Of a stretch of 35,002 nt of DNA, positions 1 through 6,878 are shown one piece after another (position 1 is the stretch's first letter; every line of letters begins with the position of its first letter). The stretch is from positions 1-35,002 of the forward strand of contig NZ_BCTN01000028.1 of NCBI RefSeq assembly GCF_001571305.1, given 5' to 3'. The position numbers and the translations under genes were made by a program. Source of the DNA: Erwinia persicina NBRC 102418. GTDB taxonomy: Bacteria > Pseudomonadota > Gammaproteobacteria > Enterobacterales > Enterobacteriaceae. The notes under the pieces are model-generated. The model was given only the letters and a program-made list of their open reading frames with translations. It did no database searches and was not told the origin of the DNA.

Positions 1-933
1 ACCAATACCCACGAGAGCAAAGCCGCACAGCGCCATCGTCCAGCCGGGTACCAGCACCACTATCAGATACCCTGCGATGCCCAGAATGCCGCCGATAATC
101 AGCACGCGCTGTCTGCCAAGCGTCTTCACGACCGCATCTCCCGTCGCGCGCATCAGTGACATCGCGACTGCAAAGGCTGCGAAGCCCCAGCCGGCGTGTT
201 CCACCGCCATGCCGCGATCCTGCGTCATGAAAATACCGCTCCAGTCGAGGATGGCACCTTCAGCCATAAAACAAATCATCGCCATGATCGCCATCAGCAC
301 CAGGCGAAAATTGGGTCGGCTGGCCGTGTCGGGTGGCTGATGCGGGTCTTCACCGCCAGCGGTCAGTAAGGCCGGAAATGAGCAAGCCGTCACCAACACA
401 ATCAATGCCACCGCCAAGAAGGTTGTCGTTTGTGGGCTGATCCCTGCCCCGAGCAGCAGTGCGCCCCCACCGGCCCCGGCAATGCCGCCGACGCTCCACA
501 GGCAGTGAAACCCTGACATCAAGGGCTTATCCGCGGCCTGCTCGACCAGCGTCCCCTGGACGTTCATCGCCACATCAGCCAGCCCAATCCCCATGCCAAA
601 GACAAACAGGCTGGCGGCCAGTAACCGGATATCAGCCAGCGTCGCCAGCAGCGGCAGCATCAGGCAATACAGCACCACCGATACAACAATGACTCGCCGA
701 CAGCCGGCCAGTCCGATGATCCGACCGGATCCCAGCATAGCGATCAGCGAGCCGCCACCCAGGCAAAGCAGCAGCAGCCCCAATTGTCCAGCTTCCGCAT
801 GAGTGCGCATCTGCGCATAGGGTACCAGCGCTGCCCACAGGCCCATGGCCATGCCGGTGACAAAAAAGATTGCCCGGGTAGCGCTGCGCCGGGCCTGACT
901 TCCTACCTGCTGAGAGAGAACATTCACCGACAT
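1..933 (-). CDS. YbjJ-like MFS transporter (3' end outside window)
   Basis: The reading frame is open from the ATG at 933 to the left edge (311 codons), so the C-terminus is missing. Several hydrophobic segments alternate with short charged loops, as in a 12-helix major facilitator. The N-terminus (FFVTGMAMGLWAALVPYAQ) and the glycine-rich segments resemble E. coli YbjJ, about 400 residues, so roughly 90 residues should lie outside the window. The start is supported by AAAGGTG five bases upstream. It is an inner-membrane transporter of unknown substrate. The ROK regulator gene lies 129 bp upstream on the same strand; ROK proteins often control sugar transporters, so a sugar or sugar-derivative substrate is a guess. 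YbjJ assignment is from memory of the family, not an alignment. Confidence 0.8.
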   Translation of the reverse strand, partial: MSVNVLSQQVGSQARRSATRAIFFVTGMAMGLWAALVPYAQMRTHAEAGQLGLLLLCLGGGSLIAMLGSGRIIGLAGCRRVIVVSVVLYCLMLPLLATLADIRLLAASLFVFGMGIGLADVAMNVQGTLVEQAADKPLMSGFHCLWSVGGIAGAGGGALLLGAGISPQTTTFLAVALIVLVTACSFPALLTAGGEDPHQPPDTASRPNFRLVLMAIMAMICFMAEGAILDWSGIFMTQDRGMAVEHAGWGFAAFAVAMSLMRATGDAVVKTLGRQRVLIIGGILGIAGYLIVVLVPGWTMALCGFALVGIG

Positions 934-1062
934 CGATCACCTTTGTTTAAAAAACACTTATTAAAAGACCAATAATAAGTGAAAAGTATAGGTGCTGTTT
1001 GAAAGATATGTCAATCGGTGCCAGAAGAAGATGGCGGTAACCGAATGGAATACCGTCCGGCC

Positions 1063-2061
1063 CTATTCGGCAAATAAGCGGTGATGATTGTAATTTTGCA
1101 ACGTCAGCTCAGCGATACCCTGCAGGTAATCCTGGCGAATTGAGGGGCGGTAAATCAAAGCAGGTAAATGCTTTTCAGGAATATGTTTTTGACAGATCTT
1201 CACTATCTCCGGAAGCTGGGATTCGTTTAGACGGGTTCCGGAGAGGGCCACCATCACCGGATTGATCACCGCGGCCAGGGCGACCACAATATGTGCCAGT
1301 TCCTCTGTCAGCGACACCGCTTTATCGGGGCTAAACGGCAGGTGAGAAACTTCGCCCGCGAAGTTATTCGCCCCGGTCAGCACCCGGCCGTTGATCACCA
1401 TGCCACACCCGGTACAGGGAACGTCGGGTTTAAAGATATAGGCTACCGGGGCACTGACGTCAGGGCAGTTGCTACGGTAAAAGCCCCATGCCGTAAAGTT
1501 GATATCGTTGCCCACTTCGGTAAATCGTCCTGAGCGGGAAGCGATCTCCTCGATCACCGGCATACCGGTAAACAATGAGATATCGCAGGAGGTGACGACC
1601 CCGTCAACAATCACGCCGGGCAGGCCGATACCGATGGTCTTTACCGCAGGAAACATGGCCAGCAGAGAGGCAATCTGCTGATAAAAACGCTCTGCCGTAA
1701 GGGGGTTAAAGGGTAAATCCCCCCCGTCCAGCAGCTCACCGGTCGCAGAGCTCACTGACCAGACCAGCTCGGCAGCCTCATCGCAGCCTGCCGCATAGAG
1801 ACTCAGTACAGAGAAAAAATCGGGATTACAGGCGTATCGCTGTGCGGGCCTGCCACCCCGTGAAGCTTCCCGATCCAGTGCCAGCACTTCACGGGTGGCG
1901 GAAAGTTCATTAAGCACAGCACCGCAGGTGGCTGTACTCAGCCCGCTATGGACGGCCACCTCCCCCTTCGTCGCTGTCCCCAGCGCTTTTAGCGTGCGGA
2001 TGACCAGCGCAATATTGTTTTTGCGCATTTCACGGGTGGTACTGTTTAACGGTATGTTCAT
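1063..2061 (-). CDS. ROK-family transcriptional regulator
   Basis: A 332-residue protein. Residues about 10-65 form a winged helix-turn-helix (KGEVAVHSGLSTATCGAVLNEL), followed by a ROK sugar-kinase-like domain with GIGLPGVIVDG, the Asn-Asp pair in EVGNDINFTAWG, and GEVSHLPF. The cysteine-rich zinc motif (CxCGxxGCxE) of NagC/Mlc is absent, and the protein is about 70 residues shorter than NagC, so its effector-binding half is reduced. It probably acts as a sugar-responsive regulator rather than a kinase. The start has GAGG five bases upstream. The next gene on this strand is the YbjJ-like transporter, a likely target or co-transcribed partner. The effector is unknown. Confidence 0.85.
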   Translation of the reverse strand: MNIPLNSTTREMRKNNIALVIRTLKALGTATKGEVAVHSGLSTATCGAVLNELSATREVLALDREASRGGRPAQRYACNPDFFSVLSLYAAGCDEAAELVWSVSSATGELLDGGDLPFNPLTAERFYQQIASLLAMFPAVKTIGIGLPGVIVDGVVTSCDISLFTGMPVIEEIASRSGRFTEVGNDINFTAWGFYRSNCPDVSAPVAYIFKPDVPCTGCGMVINGRVLTGANNFAGEVSHLPFSPDKAVSLTEELAHIVVALAAVINPVMVALSGTRLNESQLPEIVKICQKHIPEKHLPALIYRPSIRQDYLQGIAELTLQNYNHHRLFAE

Positions 2062-2241
2062 TTCGCCTCAGTTTGCTGCAGAAAACCGGCCCAATTTAGC
2101 ATAAAAGTCGTTACTGACGCCCTAAAACCGCTATGCCTCCACATGAGCCCTCGGCTCGTGCACTGCAGTATTCGCCCTTCACTTTTTCCGGCGGGGGAAT
2201 ATCGTAATTCAGCTAAAGTAAGTTGAAAATTTAATTTCACA

Positions 2242-2270
2242 TTGTTTCATTTTGCTTTTTTTCTTATTAT
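2242..2270 (+). promoter_or_regulatory. Putative sigma-70 promoter of the yhfL-like gene
   Basis: TTGTTT (2242-2247) and TATTAT (2265-2270) are separated by exactly 17 bp, and lie about 40 bp before the start codon of the small lipoprotein gene. The spacing is ideal and each hexamer matches consensus at four or five positions. Not otherwise verified. Confidence 0.5.
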
Positions 2271-2311
2271 CCCGGCTCGTCATTCATGACAGTATAAACA
2301 GAGGATGTTAA

Positions 2312-2479
2312 ATGGATCGTATTGCAAAATTACTGGTTATTGGCGCTTGCCTTTCTTTTCTGACCGCCTGTACTGGTCATATTGAAAATAAACAAAAAAA
2401 CTGTAGTTATGACTACCTGCTTCATCCTTCAGTATCCATTTCGAAATGGATCGGCGGCTGCGGCCCGACTGAAAAATAA
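2312..2479 (+). CDS. yhfL: Small YhfL-like lipoprotein (DUF4223)
   Basis: A 55-residue protein. The N-terminus has Arg and Lys followed by a hydrophobic stretch and the lipobox LTAC with the modified Cys at residue 20, so it should be exported, lipidated and anchored in the envelope. The mature part (TGHIENKQKNCSYDYLLHP, then ISKWIGGCGP) matches E. coli YhfL from memory, including two further cysteines at 31 and 50. The start is fixed by AGAGGA six bases upstream. Function in E. coli is unknown. It stands alone, has its own good promoter just upstream, and is followed by an inverted repeat at 2488-2514. Confidence 0.88.
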   Translation: MDRIAKLLVIGACLSFLTACTGHIENKQKNCSYDYLLHPSVSISKWIGGCGPTEK

Positions 2480-2487
2480 TCACCACA

Positions 2488-2514
2488 AGGCCGAGGAGGG
2501 AAACCACCCGGCCT
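2488..2514. terminator. Inverted repeat after yhfL, possible terminator
   Basis: AGGCCG (2488-2493) pairs with CGGCCT (2509-2514), nine bases after the yhfL stop. There is no run of T on either strand, so rho-independent termination is not certain. Confidence 0.35.
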
Positions 2515-2790
2515 AAAATCAATAAATATCAATTCATTAACTCAAATTTTAAGTACGTCGCTTTAAAATGAGTTATTTCTACAGAAACAGGCAGACGAAG
2601 CTATCGATCCGTCATGGTCACGGACTGCTTAAGCACAACATCATCGTTAAATAAAGACTATTGCCAGCGGAATTGACGACAGGTATATCTTGCATTCTTC
2701 CCTCCCTGTCTTCCATTGACGATTTTCGTCATTTAATTAAACCGATAACAGATTGTCCCCCTTGCATTATTTTATCTCCTTTAGCCTTTT
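2515..2790. other. Intergenic region without a recognisable gene
   Basis: AT-rich stretch between the yhfL-like gene and the 3' end of the LysR gene. The only structure I see is a small hairpin, TGACGA-TTT-TCGTCA at 2717-2731, followed by TTTAATT. I find no ORF with a ribosome binding site. Confidence 0.5.
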
Positions 2791-3678
2791 TTAACGAACG
2801 GGTGCATGAAAGACATTGTCGGCAAGGAAATCAACAAGTGCACGGATCTTGGGTGAGGAGTGCCGGCTGGCAGGCCACAGAACATGGAAAGTACCCCGCC
2901 ACTCAATATACTCGCTGAGTACCGGCACCAGGCTACCGTCTGCCACCTGCTGGCCGACAGAAAAATCTGGCAGGCAGGCGATACCCAGACCTCGCTGGGC
3001 AAAACAGACGCGGGTTTCGATGTTATTGCACACCATGGATGCGGGGATCGCCAGATCGGCTGCGCCACGCAGCGGCCATTTCTCCAGTTTCCCGTTGTGA
3101 GGGAAACGATAATGCAGACACCGGTGCATCAGCAGATCGGCAGGCTCCCGGGGTGTTCCTCTCTCCGCAAGATAGGCCGGGGAGGCAACCAGCATCGCGC
3201 CGAAGTAGCCCAGCCGCCGTGCAGAAAGGCGTGAATCTGCGGGCTCCCCGGTTCTGATCACCGCGTCAAATCCCTCTTCGATCACCTCAACCATCTGGTC
3301 GGTAAAGTCCAGATCCAGTTCGATATCAGGATACTGACGCATAAAATCACCCAGCACTGGCAGCATCAACGTACTGACCAGCGGCAGGCTGATGCGCAGA
3401 CGTCCGGCAGGCTTACCGCTCACCTGCGACAGCTCCAACTGCGCGGCCTCTACCTCTGCCAGAATACGCCGGCAGCGGGCCAGAAAAAGCGTACCTTCAG
3501 CGGTGAGGGTGATGCTGCGGGTACTGCGGTGAAACAAACGTACACCGAGCTTCTCCTCCAGCCGTGCCACGTTTTTACCCACAGCAGAGGGCGAAAGCCC
3601 CAGCTGCCGTCCGGCACTGACAAAACTGCGTGTCTCGGCCACCTGGACGAAAACGTTAAAACCACTCAGGCTGTCCAT
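2791..3678 (-). CDS. LysR-family transcriptional regulator
   Basis: The protein is 295 residues long, normal for the family. An N-terminal winged helix-turn-helix (residues about 1-60: FVQVAETRSFVSAGRQLGLS, then KNVARLEEKLGVRLFHRST) is followed by a periplasmic-binding-like effector domain. The start at 3678 (MDSLSGFNVF) is preferred over the upstream ATG at 3780 because GAGGA lies six bases before it and it matches the usual LysR N-terminus. The gene is divergent from the MFS exporter at 3796, the classic arrangement in which the regulator controls the neighbour and itself from the shared 117-bp region. Sequence is of the large PecT/DmlR-like subfamily; the inducer is unknown. Confidence 0.9.
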   Translation of the reverse strand: MDSLSGFNVFVQVAETRSFVSAGRQLGLSPSAVGKNVARLEEKLGVRLFHRSTRSITLTAEGTLFLARCRRILAEVEAAQLELSQVSGKPAGRLRISLPLVSTLMLPVLGDFMRQYPDIELDLDFTDQMVEVIEEGFDAVIRTGEPADSRLSARRLGYFGAMLVASPAYLAERGTPREPADLLMHRCLHYRFPHNGKLEKWPLRGAADLAIPASMVCNNIETRVCFAQRGLGIACLPDFSVGQQVADGSLVPVLSEYIEWRGTFHVLWPASRHSSPKIRALVDFLADNVFHAPVR

Positions 3679-3698
3679 TACGTCCTCATTAGAGAAAA

Positions 3699-3712
3699 TT
3701 ATTCCGGAGTAA
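3699..3712. promoter_or_regulatory. Candidate LysR operator between lysR-type and MFS genes
   Basis: TTATTCCGGAGTAA is a palindrome broken at one base pair (TTA-n-TCCGGA-n-TAA) in the divergent intergenic region, 21 bp from the regulator start. The position fits an autoregulatory site. No experimental or comparative support is available here. Confidence 0.35.
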
Positions 3713-3795
3713 ACCGCACTATACCCCAGTTTTTCTTTAATACGGCATTGATTAAGGTGAGCGGGCGATTCACGCCTCACTCACGGAAAATACTC

Positions 3796-4983
3796 ATGAC
3801 GCTTATAACGACTACTCAGGGCAACGTTGCTGACAAACTCCCTGTTTCTGCCCTGCTCGCGCTGGCGGTAGCGGGTTTCATCACCATCCTTACCGAAGCA
3901 CTTCCCGCAGGGATGCTGGCGGCAATTGCAGACAGCCTCCACGTGACGCCAGCTCTGGCTGGGCAACTGGTCACTGTGTATGCCGTCGGATCGCTGCTGG
4001 CAGCCATTCCACTCACCCTGGCGACACAAACTCTGCGGCGACGCCCGCTGTTGTTAAGCGCCATTGCAGGTTTTGCCGTCGCGAATACCGTCACGGCGTT
4101 ATCTGAGTATTATCTGTTGACGCTGGCAGCACGTTTTGTCGCGGGGGTATCGGCAGGGCTGCTGTGGGCCCTGCTGGCTGGCTACGCGGCCAGAATGGTC
4201 AACGAGGCAATGAAGGGTCGGGCGATTGCTCTGGCAATGGTGGGCACGCCGCTCGCACTGGCCGTCGGTATTCCCCTGGGAACATGGATGGGAGAGGTGA
4301 TCGGCTGGCGCAGCTGTTTCCTGACGATCAGCGCCCTGACACTGGTACTGACCGGGTGGATCCTGCATAGCGTACCCGACTTCTCCGGTCAGCCTGCACA
4401 ACGCCGCCAGCGTTTAATACCGGTTCTGAAGCTTCCCGGCGTTCGCCCGATACTGCTGGTCACACTGATTTTTGTACTGGCGCACAATATTCTGTACACC
4501 TATATTTTTCCCTTCCTGGAGCGGGCAAATATGGCTGGCAGTATCAGCGGGATCCTGCTGACCTTTGGTCTGACATCGTTACTGGGGATCGGTATCGTGG
4601 GTGCCAGAGTGGATCGCTGGCTGCGGGGGCTGTCACTGCTGGCAACGGCGCTGTTTGCCCTGTCTGCCGTGTTAATGACCTCCGCACTTCCCTGGGTTAT
4701 TTATACGGCTACCGGCCTGTGGGGACTCGCCTTTGGCGGGGCCGCCACTCTGTTTCAGACGGCACTGGCAAAAAGTGCCGGGGATGCGGCAGATATCGCT
4801 CAGTCAATGCTGGTGACGGCATGGAATCTGGCTATCGCCGGCGGGGGACTGGCAGGCGCGGCTATTCTGCACAGCTTCGGGGCCGGTTACTTTCCCCCGG
4901 TCATCCTGTCGCTGTTGTTGCTGACCGCCTTGATCGTCATGCGGGCGAAGCAGCACGGTTTTCCGCCGGCAGACAGTGATTAA
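3796..4983 (+). CDS. MFS drug/metabolite exporter (DHA1, AraJ/YdhP-like)
   Basis: A 395-residue inner-membrane protein with about 12 hydrophobic segments. Its first helix reads ALAVAGFITILTEALPAGML and it has the family feature LARFVAGVSAGLLWALL in helix 4-5, as in AraJ, YdhP, NepI and similar proton-driven exporters. The start at 3796 (MTLITTTQGN) is chosen over an in-frame ATG at 3529 that would lie within the divergent LysR gene. GGA lies 10 bases upstream. Its stop codon overlaps the stop of the convergent Qnr-like gene by three bases, with no room for a terminator. The substrate is unknown. Confidence 0.88.
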   Translation: MTLITTTQGNVADKLPVSALLALAVAGFITILTEALPAGMLAAIADSLHVTPALAGQLVTVYAVGSLLAAIPLTLATQTLRRRPLLLSAIAGFAVANTVTALSEYYLLTLAARFVAGVSAGLLWALLAGYAARMVNEAMKGRAIALAMVGTPLALAVGIPLGTWMGEVIGWRSCFLTISALTLVLTGWILHSVPDFSGQPAQRRQRLIPVLKLPGVRPILLVTLIFVLAHNILYTYIFPFLERANMAGSISGILLTFGLTSLLGIGIVGARVDRWLRGLSLLATALFALSAVLMTSALPWVIYTATGLWGLAFGGAATLFQTALAKSAGDAADIAQSMLVTAWNLAIAGGGLAGAAILHSFGAGYFPPVILSLLLLTALIVMRAKQHGFPPADSD

Positions 4984-5630
4984 TCAACTACCTGAATGCC
5001 CAGGCGCTCTACCAGAAAACACACCTGTGCGCTATCGAGTTTGACGCCCTCGAGGTCGGTGGTGCGCAGGTCGAGTTCGCTTGTCACCGAACGCGTCAGA
5101 TCGCAGTGGGTGAAATCAGCAGAGCGCCAGTCGAACGAATTAAATTCACCCCCCGACAGGTCGGAGCCGCTGAAAGTGGCCCCGAGTACATGGGTTCCTA
5201 CCCAGCGGTTCTCCCACAACTCACATTTCTCCAGCACAACTTTGGAAAAGTTGGCGTAACTGAGATTTGTTTTGGTGATAAAGGCGCTGCAAAACCAGCT
5301 CTTTGTGGTGATCATATTCATAAAGCTGGCACCGCGGAAATCGGCGCCCTGCGCCCGGCACTCACTGATCTCAATGCCCAGCGCATCAACCGAACGAAAG
5401 TTATTCATCGTCAAATCGCAGTGTCTGAAGCTGGCCTCCCTGAGAATGGCCCCGCTGAAGTTGCAGCCCTGCTCAGTTTCGCGGTCATAGAACTGGCAGT
5501 GAACAAATCGTGAATCGGTGAGGTCGCAACCGGAGAAATCACAATTGATAAAGCAGGTTTTTTCAACGGTGCGACCGGTAAAATGTTGCGTGGTGAATTT
5601 TTCATTACGGTAAACCGGTGACACTGTCAT
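4980..5630 (-). CDS. qnr: Qnr-like pentapeptide-repeat protein
   Basis: A 216-residue protein built almost wholly from A(D/N)LxF-type pentapeptide repeats. It aligns along its length with QnrB from memory: FINCDFSG, the loop FYDRETEQGCN, CRAQGADFRGASFMNMITT, then SYANFSKVVLEKCELWENRW, SGSDLSGGEF and the C-terminal VERLGI dimerisation helix. Qnr proteins form a DNA-mimicking right-handed beta-helix that binds gyrase and topoisomerase IV and lowers quinolone susceptibility. The start at 5630 gives the usual Qnr length and has GGAG eight bases upstream. The recombinase stop codon ends one base before its ATG, so the two genes are probably one transcript. It is not a known acquired allele that I can name. 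Confidence 0.9.
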   Translation of the reverse strand: MTVSPVYRNEKFTTQHFTGRTVEKTCFINCDFSGCDLTDSRFVHCQFYDRETEQGCNFSGAILREASFRHCDLTMNNFRSVDALGIEISECRAQGADFRGASFMNMITTKSWFCSAFITKTNLSYANFSKVVLEKCELWENRWVGTHVLGATFSGSDLSGGEFNSFDWRSADFTHCDLTRSVTSELDLRTTDLEGVKLDSAQVCFLVERLGIQVVD

Positions 5631-5631
5631 T

Positions 5632-6741
5632 TCAGGGCTCCATATAAAGTAGCGCGCGCTCATCGAGCTGCAGTTTTTCGCCGGGATAACGATGCTCCAG
5701 GGCATGGTAGGATTCCGCAGCAACAATCCCTGCAATACTGTCAGACAGTGCATTCAGCGCCAGCTGCATTTGCGGCAGGTAATTGTGAGTGTCATATACC
5801 CGGTCAATGCCTTCAAGAGCATGATTCATAATCTTACGGGCGACATCGTTAGGAGTATTAAGAGCAGCCAGCCGTGAACGTGCGCTGCGCCGCAGGTCGC
5901 GTGTGGTAAACGGCTCAAGTCCCAGCCCACGCTCCGCGCGTATTATCCGTCTTAATGCCTGAGTCACTGCGCCGCGTGACAGAGGTTGTGACACTGTCAC
6001 GGGCGATGGCACCAGCCAGGGCGACTCCGGCGGACTGGCGTGTAACAGCGCTTCAATGCAGGTACGCATCAGCGGCGTCAACGGCAGAATGTGTTCACGC
6101 TGCGACTTGTTTCGCGTGCCCTGCCGCCAGATCCCGGAGGTGAGATTGAACTCCTCTTTACGCGCCTGCACGACCTCATCAGGCCGGCGTGCCGTCAGCA
6201 GACAAAGGCGCAGCGCCCAACGGCACTGCTCAGAGAGATCCCAGGCATCCAACCCGTGCCAGAAAACCCACACCTCGGCGTCGCTTAACGTACGGTTACC
6301 CGGCGGAGAACTTCTCCCTGCGACATCGCGTTTTTTCATTGCACTGAGGGGGGAATGCTCAATGTAGCCCTGCATCTCGGCCCAGGCAAAAAATTGCTTA
6401 CACAGGGCAAAGACCCGTCGGGCCTCCTCTTTTTTACCGTCAGCAATCAGGATATTGAACAGGCGGTTAAGCTGCAGACGGTTGATACTGGCCAGCGGTC
6501 GCTCGCCAATCGCCGGCAGCACGTGCTTCAGCAGTGAGGAGATGGCAATTTCCGGGCGCCGACGCGTTTGCAGCAGTGACAACCTGACCCACAGCTTCAT
6601 CACCTGAAGTACCGAGCCCGCATTCCCGCTGGCTTCCAACTCAATCAGCGACGATCCCCGCACCTCATGCAGCCAGTTGACAACATGGCGCCCGACCAGC
6701 GGGGATGCGATAATCCCAGGATTACAGGATTCACGCATCAT
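5632..6741 (-). CDS. Tyrosine recombinase / integrase
   Basis: A 369-residue P4-like tyrosine recombinase. The core-binding domain spans roughly residues 40-150. The catalytic domain shows the first Arg (LLTARRPDEV), box II (TTRDLRRSARS) and H-x9-Y with the likely nucleophile Tyr316 (NHALEGIDRVYDTHNY). In box II the usual His (HDLRR) is Arg. No tRNA gene or att duplication is seen beside it, so it may be a plasmid multimer-resolution enzyme rather than a phage integrase; this is inference. It lacks a Shine-Dalgarno: the two first codons ATGATG sit inside octamer repeats shared with the partition region, and a short upstream frame overlaps the start. It is followed by the qnr-like gene. Confidence 0.88.
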   Translation of the reverse strand: MMRESCNPGIIASPLVGRHVVNWLHEVRGSSLIELEASGNAGSVLQVMKLWVRLSLLQTRRRPEIAISSLLKHVLPAIGERPLASINRLQLNRLFNILIADGKKEEARRVFALCKQFFAWAEMQGYIEHSPLSAMKKRDVAGRSSPPGNRTLSDAEVWVFWHGLDAWDLSEQCRWALRLCLLTARRPDEVVQARKEEFNLTSGIWRQGTRNKSQREHILPLTPLMRTCIEALLHASPPESPWLVPSPVTVSQPLSRGAVTQALRRIIRAERGLGLEPFTTRDLRRSARSRLAALNTPNDVARKIMNHALEGIDRVYDTHNYLPQMQLALNALSDSIAGIVAAESYHALEHRYPGEKLQLDERALLYMEP

Positions 6742-6762
6742 GTAATCCTGGGATTATATGAT
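6711..6762. promoter_or_regulatory. Recombinase promoter with partition-type operator boxes
   Basis: On the minus strand a perfect TATAAT (6753-6758) lies just before the recombinase start. It is embedded in AATCCTGGGATTATA (6744-6758), a 15-bp string identical to 34532-34546 in the parF promoter. A second copy of the TAATCC/GGATTA palindrome is at 6711-6724. Boxes GGAT at 6719, 6727 and 6751, TGAT at 6759, and ATCA/ATCC at 6737/6745 are spaced in multiples of 8 bp, as in the parF upstream region. This suggests binding by the ParG-type protein. Confidence 0.6.
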
Positions 6763-6859
6763 TCTTTGTTGCTCTCACGCTGTCCTCCAGGGTTCGCTCC
6801 GCCAGCTTTTGCGGCACGGTGACAGTGATTTTATCGCGTCCGGCATCATGACTCCAGAC
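6731..6859 (-). other. Short open frame upstream of the recombinase, probable remnant
   Basis: The frame is open for 42 codons and ends in TGA overlapping the recombinase ATGATG. It encodes GRDKITVTVPQKLAERTLED and onwards, a coding-looking stretch of beta-strand then helix reminiscent of the start of a ribbon-helix-helix domain. There is no ATG before this segment and a stop codon precedes it, so it is either a decayed gene or starts at a non-standard codon. If translated, its overlap could drive translation of the recombinase, which has no ribosome binding site. Confidence 0.3.
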
Positions 6860-6878
6860 TTAATAGGTCTGGAGTCAT
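6848..6878. repeat. Perfect 12-7-12 inverted repeat near the recombinase gene
   Basis: ATGACTCCAGAC (6848-6859) and GTCTGGAGTCAT (6867-6878) are perfect inverted arms separated by the 7-bp spacer TTAATAG. No T-run follows on either strand, so it does not look like a terminator. The geometry matches core sites of tyrosine recombinases (arms of 11-13 bp, spacer of 6-8 bp), and it lies 107 bp upstream of the recombinase gene. Function is inferred. Confidence 0.5.

Noticed and set aside
632..940. 102-residue minus-strand ORF
   Set aside because: It is out of frame with the transporter that reads through the same region with good membrane-segment pattern and an RBS.
3529..3795. N-terminal extension of the MFS exporter from 3529
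   Set aside because: It would lie inside the divergent LysR gene and adds a non-membrane, non-homologous leader; 3796 fits the family.
5632..6741. Recombinase as a prophage or genomic-island integrase
   Set aside because: No tRNA, no att duplication and no phage genes nearby; surroundings are a plasmid backbone. The integron integrase was also considered but its signature patch is absent.
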